Below the pieces are notes generated by a model. It saw only the letters and a list, made by a program, of their open reading frames with translations. It did no database searches and was not told where the DNA came from. Below, piece after piece: positions 1 through 10,369 of a DNA stretch of 64,000 nt; the first letter of the stretch is position 1; every line of letters begins with the position of its first letter. Location of the stretch: NCBI GenBank assembly GCA_950106755.1, contig OX467089.1:28687345-28751344 (forward strand). The letters are read 5' to 3'. Position numbers and translations under genes: made by a program. Source of the DNA: Climacium dendroides (taxonomy: Eukaryota > Streptophyta > Bryopsida > Hypnales > Climaciaceae).

Positions 1-2312
1 TAGTATGCATCTTGTCTACGTCGTGGTGCTTGCAATCAAATTTCTTCGCAGATATGTAAGTCTTGCGCATCTAACCGACTTCCTGGAGTATCATTCATAC
101 CTAGTAGTGTCTTCAACATGTTTTCACATAAGTTCTTCTTGCAGTGCATGACGTCCAATATATGCGGAGCCAATAAATGTTGTTTTATGAAACAGCCAAC
201 TCAAATTAGTGAAGACAGTACACTATATGTGTACTGCATTTTGGTTAGGGGTAAGTTCTGAACATTGACTATGACAAATAATGAAGAATTTTATTGTGGC
301 ATTTGAAACTCCTCTACAAATCTTGTTGCATGCCGTTCAATGAAAGCAAGTCTAACATTACTCCAACCTCTTCTATGTTTTTCAAAGGTTTAAAAATTAT
401 ATCAACTAACTCTAGTAATGGTTTAATTAATTGATTTCTTTCTAAATATGCTCTAGTTTACTGAATTTTTTGTCATTCAACATTCTAGATTGAACAAACA
501 ATTGTGAACACACCACTACAATGATGTTTTTACCTGCCAATAATCCAGTTCAAAATATGCATTCAAATGCTTCACGCCAGTTTGATGCACTGGATTGTCT
601 TTTGCATTCTCCTTTCCACCTAAATCTAGATATGACTTACGCTAGGCTGCATATCAAATCATGTCAATCCCAGACATTACTTTCGGTGCTATGCGTTCTT
701 CAATATTTCCATTGAACCTCTTGTTGCGACGATATGGATGATGACGAGATAAATAACGCCGTATTCTACCATATACAATCTTTGAACCTCGAGTACTTCT
801 ATTTGATAAAATGTCCCCTGTCTTCACTATACGTGCCTCAGTGTCAGAACCACAAGGTGGACACCCCTTGTATCCTTTACAACAAACACCAGAGATTAAT
901 CCGTAAGCCGGAAAATCTGAAATTGTCCACAACACCAATACACGTAGAATAAAACGTCGGTTGCCATCTGGTTGTGAAGAGTCTTGGGCTGGTATACCTA
1001 CCCACAAGGCCTTCAATTCTTTCAGCAAGAGTTGCATGAATACATCTATGTTTTTTCCTGTTGGTGAATGTTTCCCTGAAATGAGGATGTACAAATAAAT
1101 GAAGAATTTCTTTGTGACAAACCACAGCTCCAACTTGTAGATCAATACAAGCACTGGCCAAGTAGACTAGTTCGTATTGCTCAATTTGAAAGGATTCACT
1201 CCATCTAGCGCTACTATGAAATGCATGTTCCTAGGCTCTGCTCCAAAATTCCCAAAGGCCACATGAGTGTCGACATGTTTCCACGCTGGACTATCAACCA
1301 CTGATCTCATTATACCATCATCACTTACATGTTTTGTGTAACCCAAAAACATCTGTGATATGTCTTTCAATCTCCACATTCGCTTCAATCCAGGTATGAG
1401 TGGAAAGTGACGCATCACTTTTTTCGGAATCGTGCTGTTGCCTTTCAACCAGCGTGACTTCGTACATTTTGGACAATTGTTCAAATCAGCATATTCCTCT
1501 TCAAAAAGAATACATCCATCAGGACATACATGCACATTGTTGTAGTCCAACCCCAATCTCTGAATCATCTTCCGCGCTGTATAATGTGTTTTTGGCAATT
1601 TATTGCCGGATGGTAGTAAGTCCACTAATAAAAACTTGAATAACTCATTAGTGAACTTGTTACTAACCTTGAATACCACGCACATGTTCATCAGGACAAT
1701 TGTAGCTGAAACAATACTTGTATGACCTCCAGTATACAACGGCGTTGTCGCTTGTTCATACAATTCCTCCAAACCATCCATCGTGTCTATTCCCTTATCC
1801 TCATTCTCCGGTATTGCATCTTCCATGAATACCTCTTGATGGAGTACATCGCCTCTATCAAACGCCTCCATGACTTGTCTATACACATCGTGATACTCAT
1901 CCAAAGTTGGTGTAACATCAAGAATTGTACTTGTTTGTGCAACGTGAGGAATATCATTGTCTTGGGGATGCTATTGGACATTAACTTCTTCAGTGTCTAT
2001 GATGTCATTGTCATCGTACGCAATGTCTTCCACCCAGATTCCTGAAATTGGAAAACCCTCTGGCGGATCACCCTCTATCATTGATTTCGTGAGGAATGGG
2101 TCGCGCCCCACCTGAGCATGATGTTTTCTAATAATGCCTATCCTCTTACGCCGTGCACCATGACAATCCTTGCAAGGACAAGGAAAAGCGTAAATGTTTT
2201 TCTCAGTAGCCACTCTCAATTCTGTTTGTAAAATAAGGTCTCCTGTAAGTATGTGTCGGAGTTTATGCCCGTCACCATTGATACGGATTCTTGCACCACG
2301 CTTATAAACCAT
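1..2312 (-). pseudogene. Degenerate CACTA tnp2 transposase (Transposase_21 type)
   Basis: Read on the minus strand, blocks at 2312-1971, 1970-1167, 1154-654 and about 175-1 match, in order, the transposase of the CACTA copy at 41967-46565. The first block has the N-terminal transposase-associated region with a CPCKDC cysteine pair. The next blocks have NNCPKC, HFPLIPGLKRMW, ALDGVNPF, TISDFPA and GCPPCG. The last block has MHCKKNLCEN and LLGMND. The frame is broken by TAG stops near 1971 and 1167 (Q and W codons in the relative) and by a frameshift and stop around 560-650. The C-terminal half (DUF4218 and DUF4216) would lie left of the window. It would have cut and pasted a CACTA element but cannot now encode a functional enzyme. 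Confidence 0.85.
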
Positions 2313-3885
2313 ACCATTTACACTTCTGCAAATTCAAAATTCATTTCAAGGCTTTAGAAGAACTGCTAACAAATAGGTAAACTGCTTGTAAACAAACATA
2401 GAAATGAACTACTTATGTACTAAAATTTAGATGGTTGCTAAGTGTGGATTTCTTTTGCGTTTTCATACTCACCAGTAGAAGTGTCTCCAGTTGGCACTTG
2501 TACTTCCCAATTAGTATCTTCTTACAACATACAATTGTCTCCCAATGTGCATAAATCTATGCACTTGCCAATGAAGATGTGTTAGTTTGAATGAAGCTGC
2601 CAAGAGAAACAAAGTACAAATCTAAATTCTACCTAGGTTTACGAACATATTCACTTGGACTAGATCAATTTCAAAGAGGTCCACGAAATGTAAAGCTCCC
2701 AACTTTCATGAAGGTCTTCACACCTATTAGTTGAAGTTACTAAAAAATTTTGGGAAAAAATCCACATTATCAAGCACAATACACATCATATATTTAAAAT
2801 ATACAACTTATAACAATTAATCCAATATGTCTTGTTTCAAATTGCAATTATACTAAAAATCTTTCCAAATGACATGATATAATAACATGCAATTGCCATA
2901 AGCATCTCAAAGTCTTTGGTATACACAAGTTTAGTTCACGTTGACTACTTGGCTAGGAAGGACAAACGTATCAGAATTCTCTCTCATCATATGCATTTCT
3001 ACTTCTGCTTGAAAGGGAACAAAATCCAATGTAGACAGGATGGAGGTTTTGCTCTCACATCATTAATGAACTTGTCTAATAGTTTTTGCACACAAAAATA
3101 GGTGATGAAAATGGTGAGAGCAATTCAAATTATCATTTTGCAATCAACATTGTTGCTCTATATATCTTTTAATTGGTATGTCACCCGTGTTGGTCTACAA
3201 ATGTAAATCAACTAACAAAAAAAGAACAAATCTCCTTGCACTACATTCATCTCATACACCAATTGCGGTCAAAATTGGTATTAATGTTCAAGACATGGTA
3301 ATTAGTGTTAACGCTTACAATGAATGAACTTTAAAATGCTGAAAGTTCCTACTATGGTCGCTAATCAGGCCTCCATTCAGGTTAACTATGACATTGACTA
3401 TGACCCACCTTTCATTCACCCAAAGAGAGCGACACATATGAGAAAATGACTGCAATGGTTTCATTTGTAGGAATCACCAATGGATCTTTGTTCTTTAATT
3501 GTGTGTTAACAAGCGGGACAAAGAAACGGAACGTCTACTTCTAATGGGTAAATTTTATTCTGAAATAGACTCTTATAACCCTGAAAACATCATGTGATAA
3601 TACCTTTTCTAAACATTCATTAAGTAAAGACATATATGTGCAAATTTAGAAGTATCTAGATGAGAGATAAATCCTATACTTCAAATTGGTTCACTTCCAT
3701 TTGATACTCTATTCTAGTAGCATGAGGTACCTCATACTCTTTGTGTTGCCTCACACACAGAACACGAGTCCAGTCTGTACGCTCCGTCGCCGACTATTTC
3801 GTTAACCTGTGTATGTTGTCGGAGATGTTTGTGCGTCACAACTTGACATCCACTGTTTGTCATTGCTTCACACATGTCATCATTC
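2313..3885. other. Non-coding spacer between the two divergent genes of the relict CACTA
   Basis: AT-rich sequence with no convincing long frame or RNA gene on either strand. It sits between the start of the minus-strand tnp2 pseudogene and the plus-strand second gene, where the bidirectional promoter region would be expected. The comparable spacer in the complete copy is 46566-47366. I see no clear TATA box or terminal repeat. Confidence 0.5.
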
Positions 3886-3911
3886 CCTGATGCATTGGAA
3901 GAGGATGGAAA

Positions 3912-4089
3912 TTGCTACTCAGAGGAAGAGAAGTCGAAACCCTAGATTTGGAGATTGCAGAGAGCGATAAGAAATTGAGATTGAATCCACTCCTCGCCAC
4001 CAACGAAGTGAAGCACTTGGAAATAGCGCAGATAGTATCACCTGAGCAGATGCCTTCTACCGTGTTCGTGGACAACTCCGCATTGTTGA
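3912..4089 (+). pseudogene. Left half of a CACTA second-gene exon, split by element A
   Basis: This plus-strand frame runs into the target site of element A and resumes at 26195 after the retrotransposon. The joined piece resembles a diverged duplicate at about 28250-28640, which keeps the uninterrupted site. The exon corresponds to the first exon of the second gene in the complete CACTA element (47367 onward), sharing a hydrophobic stretch and a basic LRTPVR-SSR-like segment. Function is not known; such second genes in CACTA elements usually encode TnpA-like DNA-binding proteins. The last five bases (GTTGA, 4085-4089) are the target duplication. Confidence 0.5.
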
Positions 4090-4368
4090 TGTTGCAACGT
4101 AAATTTTTGGTTTTGTTTAGCTTATCTAGAATTCAAAGCGGAAACTAGTAAGAGGAACCGGAATTGAGTACAAGTAGTAGGGAAATCGGATATATATACG
4201 CGGAAAATGAAATAGTGGGTAGACCGGATTCCATTCAGTTGGAAATTTCAAATTGGTCGGGACCGGAAACCCATCCGAAATTAGGGTAGATACCGGATTA
4301 GGGTTGGATCGGATGTCAAGCCGTCAAACCGGAACATAGTCATTATGACCACGGCGGGGTCCTGGGAC

Positions 4369-4377
4369 TATTTAAAG
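4369..4377 (+). promoter_or_regulatory. TATA-like box upstream of the LTR open frame
   Basis: TATTTAAAG lies about 220 bp before the ATG at 4595, and the same box is at 23091-23099 in the 3' LTR. The related LTR at 15801-19230 has TATATAAAG at the equivalent place. The position suggests a promoter for the LTR-encoded gene. This is inference from motif and conservation only. Confidence 0.5.
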
Positions 4378-4594
4378 ACCAACTCTGCTAGTTTTACCCC
4401 TTTCATTTCCTCGCGAGATTGGGTGCTCCTCATGCTGTTTACAATATTTGGTACCCTCGTGTCAAATAGTGTGATTCAATAGGATTCTAGTGATTCCAGT
4501 TGAGATCGGAGAGAGAAGTAAGGAACGGGACGGGCGGCTAGGAGCGGGTGAGGTAGAACCGGTGAGGAAATCCGTGAGAGCGGTGATCCATCCC

Positions 4595-6256
4595 ATGCCG
4601 TTGCTACGTCGGAAGAAAGCGGGGTCGTTAGGATCCGGTCCGGTCGAGGTGAAACTTCAGAAGATATTTTCGGCGATTCCCTTAGACGACCAGGAGAAGG
4701 ACCAACTCATAGAAGACTTAGCTTCTATGGGTTGCCCGGGGTTCATTGAGAAACCTTGGGGATTTTGGGAGGAGAAAATGGTGAAAGAACTCTTAGGCAA
4801 ATTGTCCAATGAGTTCGATAATACCTTGAGAGGGAATCCGTCCCTCTGGACTGAGGAAGTCTGGAGAGGGGTGTATGATTTCTAGGTAGGGGGTCTTGGG
4901 ATGGTTGGCCGGAAGGATGAATTCATCCGGGGGAAGTTCCATGGCGTTCCCAACCCTAAGGATGGATATGCAGTGGACGACTGCATAAACGACCGACACC
5001 GTCGTCTTTTGAGATTTCTCATTCCGATCCTTCATCCGGAGAAACCGACGAGGGTGACCATCACCTTAGGGAATACCATCTTCGGTTCCCTGAGTGGAAC
5101 CCGGAACGTGGATTGGGCGCGGATCCTTTTTGATCTGGTGACCTAGCTCCTAGGGAGGGTAGGGAAGAGTAGGGCTACACCCATATGCCCGTACTTGTAC
5201 CACCTATACCACAACCATCAGCTCTTGGCGGTTGAGGAGGAGAAGGAGTGGAAGGCTCAGGGAGCTCTCCTGAAGTATGGCGAATCGAAAGAAGACGATG
5301 AAGCGGAATCAGTTCCGGACTCGGATCCGGAAACGGAAGAGGATGAGGAGGAGGTAATGCCACCGATCAAGCGACAGAAGACAACTCCTCCCCATGGGCG
5401 AGGGACACCTCCAGGACATGGCCCGTCAACTCCAGAAGAGAAACGGAAGGGTGTCATGGAGGAAGAAGTGGATCCACAGGATCCATTCAATAATTTGATT
5501 GGCATTCTTTCCAGTGTCCGAGCGGATTGGGAGGTGAAGCATCTGACCTTGTAGGCAATCGAAAGACTGGTGGATGCGCCGCTAGATAGTCAACTACCAT
5601 CGAAGGTAGCCGACTATATCACCGAACCGGTTGAGTACCGGAGGCGGACGGAAGAAATAATCCGGCTGCAGACAGAGGTGGATACTTTGAAGGCGGAAAA
5701 CCTTGTCCTAAGAGAGGATGCAGCCGCCACGTTGGAGATAGCAGAGGAAATACGGCGGGTAGCGGATCAGGTGAAGGACGTTCTAGGGGTACCCGTGGCG
5801 GCCGCCACCAAGGCCAAGCTATTCGACGACGAAGTCCATAAGGAGAAGAAACTATCCGGTGCTAGGATAGTAAGGATTCTCATGGACTACGCGGAGCGGG
5901 TTGAGACGGTGCTGAAGGAGGTGCGGAGTTCAGCGGATCGGATTGAAGAGAGTAGTCGGAAGCTGATAGGAGCCAAGGAGGTCCCTCTGTCAGAACTCTC
6001 CCTACCGGAAGAGTTTCCGGATGTGGCAATTACTGAAGAGGAGAAGAATAAGACTCCCAAGCCCAAGATGACTACACCGGCATCTAAACCAGCAAACACC
6101 CTAGAGTCCGCCATCGACCTAGAATCCACACCCAATTCCGGTCAGGCCAATCCAGTTCCGAAACCTGCGGATGGAGAACGGAACCAGAACCTAATTGAAA
6201 TCTTCGAGGGGATGGAAGCCGAGCCGAAGAGTCCTACCTTAGGGTTAGGATTGTAG
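4595..6256 (+). pseudogene. LTR-encoded protein of element A, 5' copy (three TAG stops)
   Basis: One continuous frame of 553 codons interrupted only by TAG at 4882, 5144 and 5552. The ATG at 4595 (MPLLRRKK) is chosen because the related LTR protein at 18627 starts at the equivalent MPRLNRKR. The N-terminal domain (about residues 25-210) contains MGCPGF, TLRGNP, NPKDGYAVDDC, RHRRLLRFLIPILHPEKP and HLYHNHQLL, conserved in all LTR families of the window. An acidic stretch and KRQKTT follow, then long heptad-like helices and a C-terminal SAIDLES core. The 3' LTR copy keeps an arginine codon at the first stop and a glutamine codon at the third. No known enzyme motif is visible. The pattern of the first domain recalls the putative plant transposon protein domain in some Athila/Ogre extra frames, but that is a guess. 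Confidence 0.75.
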
Positions 6257-6399
6257 ATAGTAAGAGTTTTTGTACATACTAGATGAGTTGATTGGAACCG
6301 GATTCTATCCGGTGGTGGGTAGGTAGGATCGAAAGTTTAGCCGAAAAATGCGGTTGGATTCCGTGACACTTTTTGCCTTTTTGCGCTTTTGTGGTGTTG

Positions 6400-6408
6400 T
6401 ATATAAAT
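6400..6408 (+). promoter_or_regulatory. TATA box downstream of the LTR open frame, likely gag-pol promoter
   Basis: TATATAAAT lies 144 bp after the LTR frame and about 1.05 kb before the LTR end; the same box is at 25141-25149 in the 3' LTR. The related minus-strand LTR has TATATAAAA at 16823-16831. This is the better candidate for the start of the genomic RNA. No start site was measured. Confidence 0.6.
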
Positions 6409-7462
6409 CTGCCTTGAGAAGGGAAGAGAGAAAAAAAAGTTTTTTTTGGCAAAACTCTTTGGTGTCTTCTGTTTTTGCTGTTGTATGTCTATGCCATGAG
6501 AGTTGTGTGCCTACTATATGACCGGGAGTGAGGAGATCAAAGAGAGAAAGCTAAGAGTTGACATCTTCTCCCCTTGGTGTATTTTATTCTTTAAAGTTTC
6601 AGTGCATGTGAGTAGGTACTAAAAGAATTGGGAGTACGCTTCAGTTCCTCAACGTATCTAGAGTTTGAGATTCCGGGTGAGAAAACCGTTGTTAGGCTAG
6701 GCGGATAGGGAGGGATTCCCTATTTGCGCTAGAGCTCTTGGGTGGGAAATCCGGTCGAGTGTCCGATCTTCTGTGAGGTCTCGCTGCCATACTTGGTAAC
6801 GGAATAGCTCTAGTACGTGTTGGAATGGACAGGTGCATTTGTAACCACCTAACTTCGCACGGATAGGAGAAAGTGCCCAAGGTCGTTGTAGTATCGGAGG
6901 ATCGTACGGGGGGTCTCTGTGTGACCTGCAATCCGGATTAATACCCAGGTTGTTGTGAGAGATCAAACCGGATCCGTAGTAAGTAGGAGAATAGAAGATA
7001 GAAGAGTGGGATCTTCCGCCACTATAAGTTACGGAAGGAGTGGTGGGCCTACCACTCTAAAAACTAAGGGGCGAACCCTCTAATGGTGAAACAGAGGATA
7101 AATTAAACCAGGTGATATCCAGAAGAGGACTGTCAGGTTGGAACGGATAGGTCTACAGAGGTACCCAGAGACAGAAGTTATAAGTCTCCGAGGCTGTGGT
7201 TGTTGTTCAGACCGGATAGTTGGTAGAACCGAAAGTGGTGGGAAGCTAATTCTCCCTCTTTCTGGATTTTATAGTTTTCCGGTAATTGACCTGAACCCGG
7301 AAGTTGGGTTTATAAGCAAACTCATCCTAAATCGTGTAATGAAGCAAAATACTTCACAGGATCTCGTGGGTTTGATCTTTAGAGTCACTTAGTTATACTT
7401 TAAAGGAGTTTTCGGGAGTATAATAGGGAATTTACTTACTTTGTACTGCGACACGAAAAATC

Positions 7463-7482
7463 TGGCGCCGTTGCCGGGGATC
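7463..7482 (+). other. Primer-binding site complementary to tRNA-Asp
   Basis: TGGCGCCGTTGCCGGGGATC begins 9 bp after the LTR end. It is the complement of the 3' end of plant tRNA-Asp including CCA, the primer reported for Athila-type and some other plant Ty3/gypsy elements. Minus-strand DNA synthesis would start here. Confidence 0.9.
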
Positions 7483-7597
7483 CTAAAGCTATTAGCTTTA
7501 GTACGATATATATAGGAATTAGATTAGTCGTAATTTTTTCAGATTTGTCCCTTAATTAAATTGCCTTGCTGTGTCAATCAAACCGGATTGCTCACTC

Positions 7598-9208
7598 ATG
7601 AGAAAAGGGATAGGAAGTAGAAGAGCATCCGAACGCGTGAAGAAGAATCAACGACTAGGAGAGTCATCAGAGGTTGGATTTAGTGACCCGGATATCACGG
7701 ATCCGGAAGACCAACCCATTTTGGTACTTGCACCTGGAGGAGAAAGGGATCTTACCGGGGTTGGGCGAATAACCCCACTTGTTGACCACAAACCGGATAT
7801 ACACGGAGGAAATTTGCAGTTGGAAGGAGAGGAAGATATCATGACTCCGTTGAGATACAAGCGGTTTAAAGGTGATGGGAGCCAAGATGCGGATGATTGG
7901 CTGTGTGAGTTTGAGTCGACGGCTCTAGCCAACCAAGAGAACGAGGCGACCCAGCGAAGAATTTTATAGGGGTTATTGAAGGGAGAAGCTCTCAAATGGT
8001 ATCAGGATGTTCCGGAACTTATCCGGAATAACTGGGAACAATTGAGAACGGAATTCCTACAAGCATTCCGAGAGGTGGGAGGAGAAGCTTGAGCGTTAGG
8101 TCGACTGAGTACCTTAACAATGAAGTCATCCGAATCCGTGAGGAAGTATGGTCAGAGGGTGAAGGCGCTCATTCAAAAACTGACCACGGAAATTGCTCCC
8201 AATCTACAGGTAGAGTGGTATGTTGCCGGATTACCCAAATCAATGGGGTTCTTGATCCGACAAGCAAGACCAAGGACGCTCCGGGATGCTATGGACGCTG
8301 CAACCAACTATGAGAACTCAGCACAGTCACTCCGGAAGGCTTCCAGAAGAAGTGAGAAAAGAGGTAAAAGGAAAAAGAGAGATGACCGGAAAGGGAAATA
8401 CCGTAAGAAAGTTTCTGACTCGGAAAATAGTTCTGACAGCTCCGAGACAGAAGACTCGGATTCACGTTCGTCGAGCTCGGAAGAGGAGGGGAGCGAGACG
8501 CCACCTCGCCGATCATCTAGATCAAGAGCTACACGGGAGAAGGCTATTGTGAAGGTCAAGACGGAGGATGCGGATTCAAAGAAGATGATGAAGAGTATCC
8601 AGGAATCATTGGAGGCGATCAAAGTCAACCTTGCAGAGAACCGGAAACCGAGACAGATCGTTCCGACTTCTCGATCTAACGTCTGGTGCGGAAGATGTGG
8701 AGAACCGAATCTCTACCCGAGCGAGTGTCAGAGGGGGATGCAGAAACAAGTTCACTTTGTGTATCCTGAGGATGAGGCTTACTACACCATGATGAACGAG
8801 GAAGAAGAAGAGGTGTATTAAGTCCAATCCACTTATGCACGCGGGAAGGGAATTGCAGTTCCAATCCGGTCCAATGTGTTGAACCGGAATTATCTACCTG
8901 GACCTAGCAAGGGAATGGTGGTACAACAGCCTATGCGAGGACAAGGGTATCCGGATAGACAAGTAGTGATCTGTTACGGATGTGGAGAGCCAGGACACTA
9001 TGCTAATGCATGTCCTAATAAGGGAGTTGGGCAAGGTGCACCACGAACTCTTCCGTGTCAGAATTGCCAAGAGTACGGACATCAGGAGGATCACTGCCCG
9101 CGGCCACTGCAATCGAGACCAACATTCAAGCAAGTTCAAATCCTTCCAAGAGAGCAGACCACACTAAACTATGGTCACACAGCCGGAACGGAGAATCCGG
9201 ATAAATGA
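7598..9208 (+). pseudogene. gag: gag of element A: capsid and two CCHC zinc knuckles
   Basis: The gag part of a single gag-pol frame. The first in-frame ATG is 7598. A retrotransposon capsid region follows (MTPLRYKRFKGDG, DDWLCEFE, then LLKGEALKWYQDV). Next come a lysine- and serine-rich linker and two zinc knuckles at about 8970-9015 (CYGCGEPGHYANAC) and 9053-9098 (CQNCQEYGHQEDHC), both CX2CX4HX4C. It would assemble the particle and bind RNA. In-frame stops are TAG 7967, TGA 8090, TAA 8819 and TGA 9206, with no frameshift; all fit single C-to-T or G-to-A changes. The frame runs straight into the protease with no separate pol start. Confidence 0.88.
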
Positions 9209-10369
9209 CGGTGCGAGGTGGGATTGTTAGACAGGATGGAGAGCACGGTCAATCGGGTGTCCACCCGTAGTTCCACCAAGAACCAATTGGAACAATCTAT
9301 GAGAGGTAGAAGGAAGAAGCACAGGAGAAAGCGCAGATCCAGTGATGACTCAGATCAAGAGAAGACAAGGGAACCGGAGAAAGTTAACCCTGAGGAGGGG
9401 GTGGATCGGAACCAGATTCCTATGGATATCAGCACAGAGATCCGTGAGGAGATCTCTGGACCAGAGCGGGCGCCAATTCAAAAGAAGGTCAGCTTTAACG
9501 ATATCCCAGTAGTAATTAATCCGGATGTAAGTACACATGAGTACAATATCATCCACGATATCAAAGATCAGAAGGCGAATGTGACAATCGGACAGCTCCT
9601 ACATGACAACTCGTCATATCAGAAGCTCATCCGGGATGCCTGGACGTGGAAACGGAAGGAGAAGGTGAAACTCCCCTTGGTGGCAGTTAACTTTTCTCAA
9701 CCAGAAGATTCCGGCGCTTCGGAAGTCACTGTGGAGATTGAGGGATGCATGATTCCAAAGGTCCCTATTGATGGAGGATCTGGAGTAAACTTGATGTTGG
9801 AAGAAACGGCTTTTGACTTAGGATTTACGACTTTCGAAGCCACGGAACAAGTCCTTTGGATGGCAGATCAATCTCGAGTATATCCGGTTGGGAGACTCTC
9901 ACAAGTACCAATCCGGATTGGTAAGACGGATTATTTACTCAATTTTGTTATCATTCGTGTAAACAAAGGGAGGCCTTTCCCGATGTTGCTGGGCAGACCT
10001 TGGTTATACTCCGCCTGCGTACTAGTAGATTGGGGAGCCAAGGAACTAGTGGTAGGAAAACCTTCCATCCAAATACCCTGGGCCACGGAGAGACATTTAG
10101 GAGAAACTAGTGACTCAGATGGTTATACATCAGACTGGACGGATCCGGAGGATTCCGTTCCAAGTTATTATGTAGATCCGTTTGAACACCAATCCGAGGC
10201 AAGTTTTGGATTTTCTGAAGCAGTGGTGGAGCACATGATAGAAGAAATCCACGACAAGTGTATGGAAGATCGGTCGTTAGGAGAGTCCAATGTTTCGCTT
10301 ACGGTTGAATGGATTGCTCGCCAGATTGGAGCTGGATACCTTTCAACGGACAAAACAGAAACCCATTGA
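9209..10369 (+). pseudogene. pro: Retropepsin-like protease region of element A
   Basis: The same frame continues. After a basic linker (about 9290-9400), the aspartic protease domain begins near 9660. The catalytic loop is IDGGSGVNLM (about 9768-9797), the IDGGSG form common in plant Ty3 elements. It is followed by LLGRPWLYSACVLVDWGAKE, which matches the conserved second half of the fold. The protease would cut the polyprotein. The segment ends with TGA at 10367, directly before reverse transcriptase; nothing suggests a programmed readthrough signal, so decay is the simpler explanation. Confidence 0.85.

Larger units (their letters stand above)
4090..7453 (+). repeat. 5' LTR of element A (3364 bp)
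   Basis: It begins TGTTGCAACG and ends GTACTGCGACA, matching 22812-26194 along its whole length. It holds a TATA-like box (4369), a 553-codon frame (4595-6256), a second and stronger TATA box (6400), and a short downstream part that would be R and U5. If transcription of the genomic RNA starts after the second box, the open frame lies in U3. Differences from the 3' LTR are concentrated in the first 1.5 kb. The 3' LTR has two extra small insertions (about 12 and 7 bp), near 24042 and 24312. Confidence 0.95.

Noticed and set aside
3912..4148. Plus-strand frame continuing into LTR A as one gene
   Set aside because: The last part is LTR sequence; the exon truly continues at 26195 beyond the retrotransposon.
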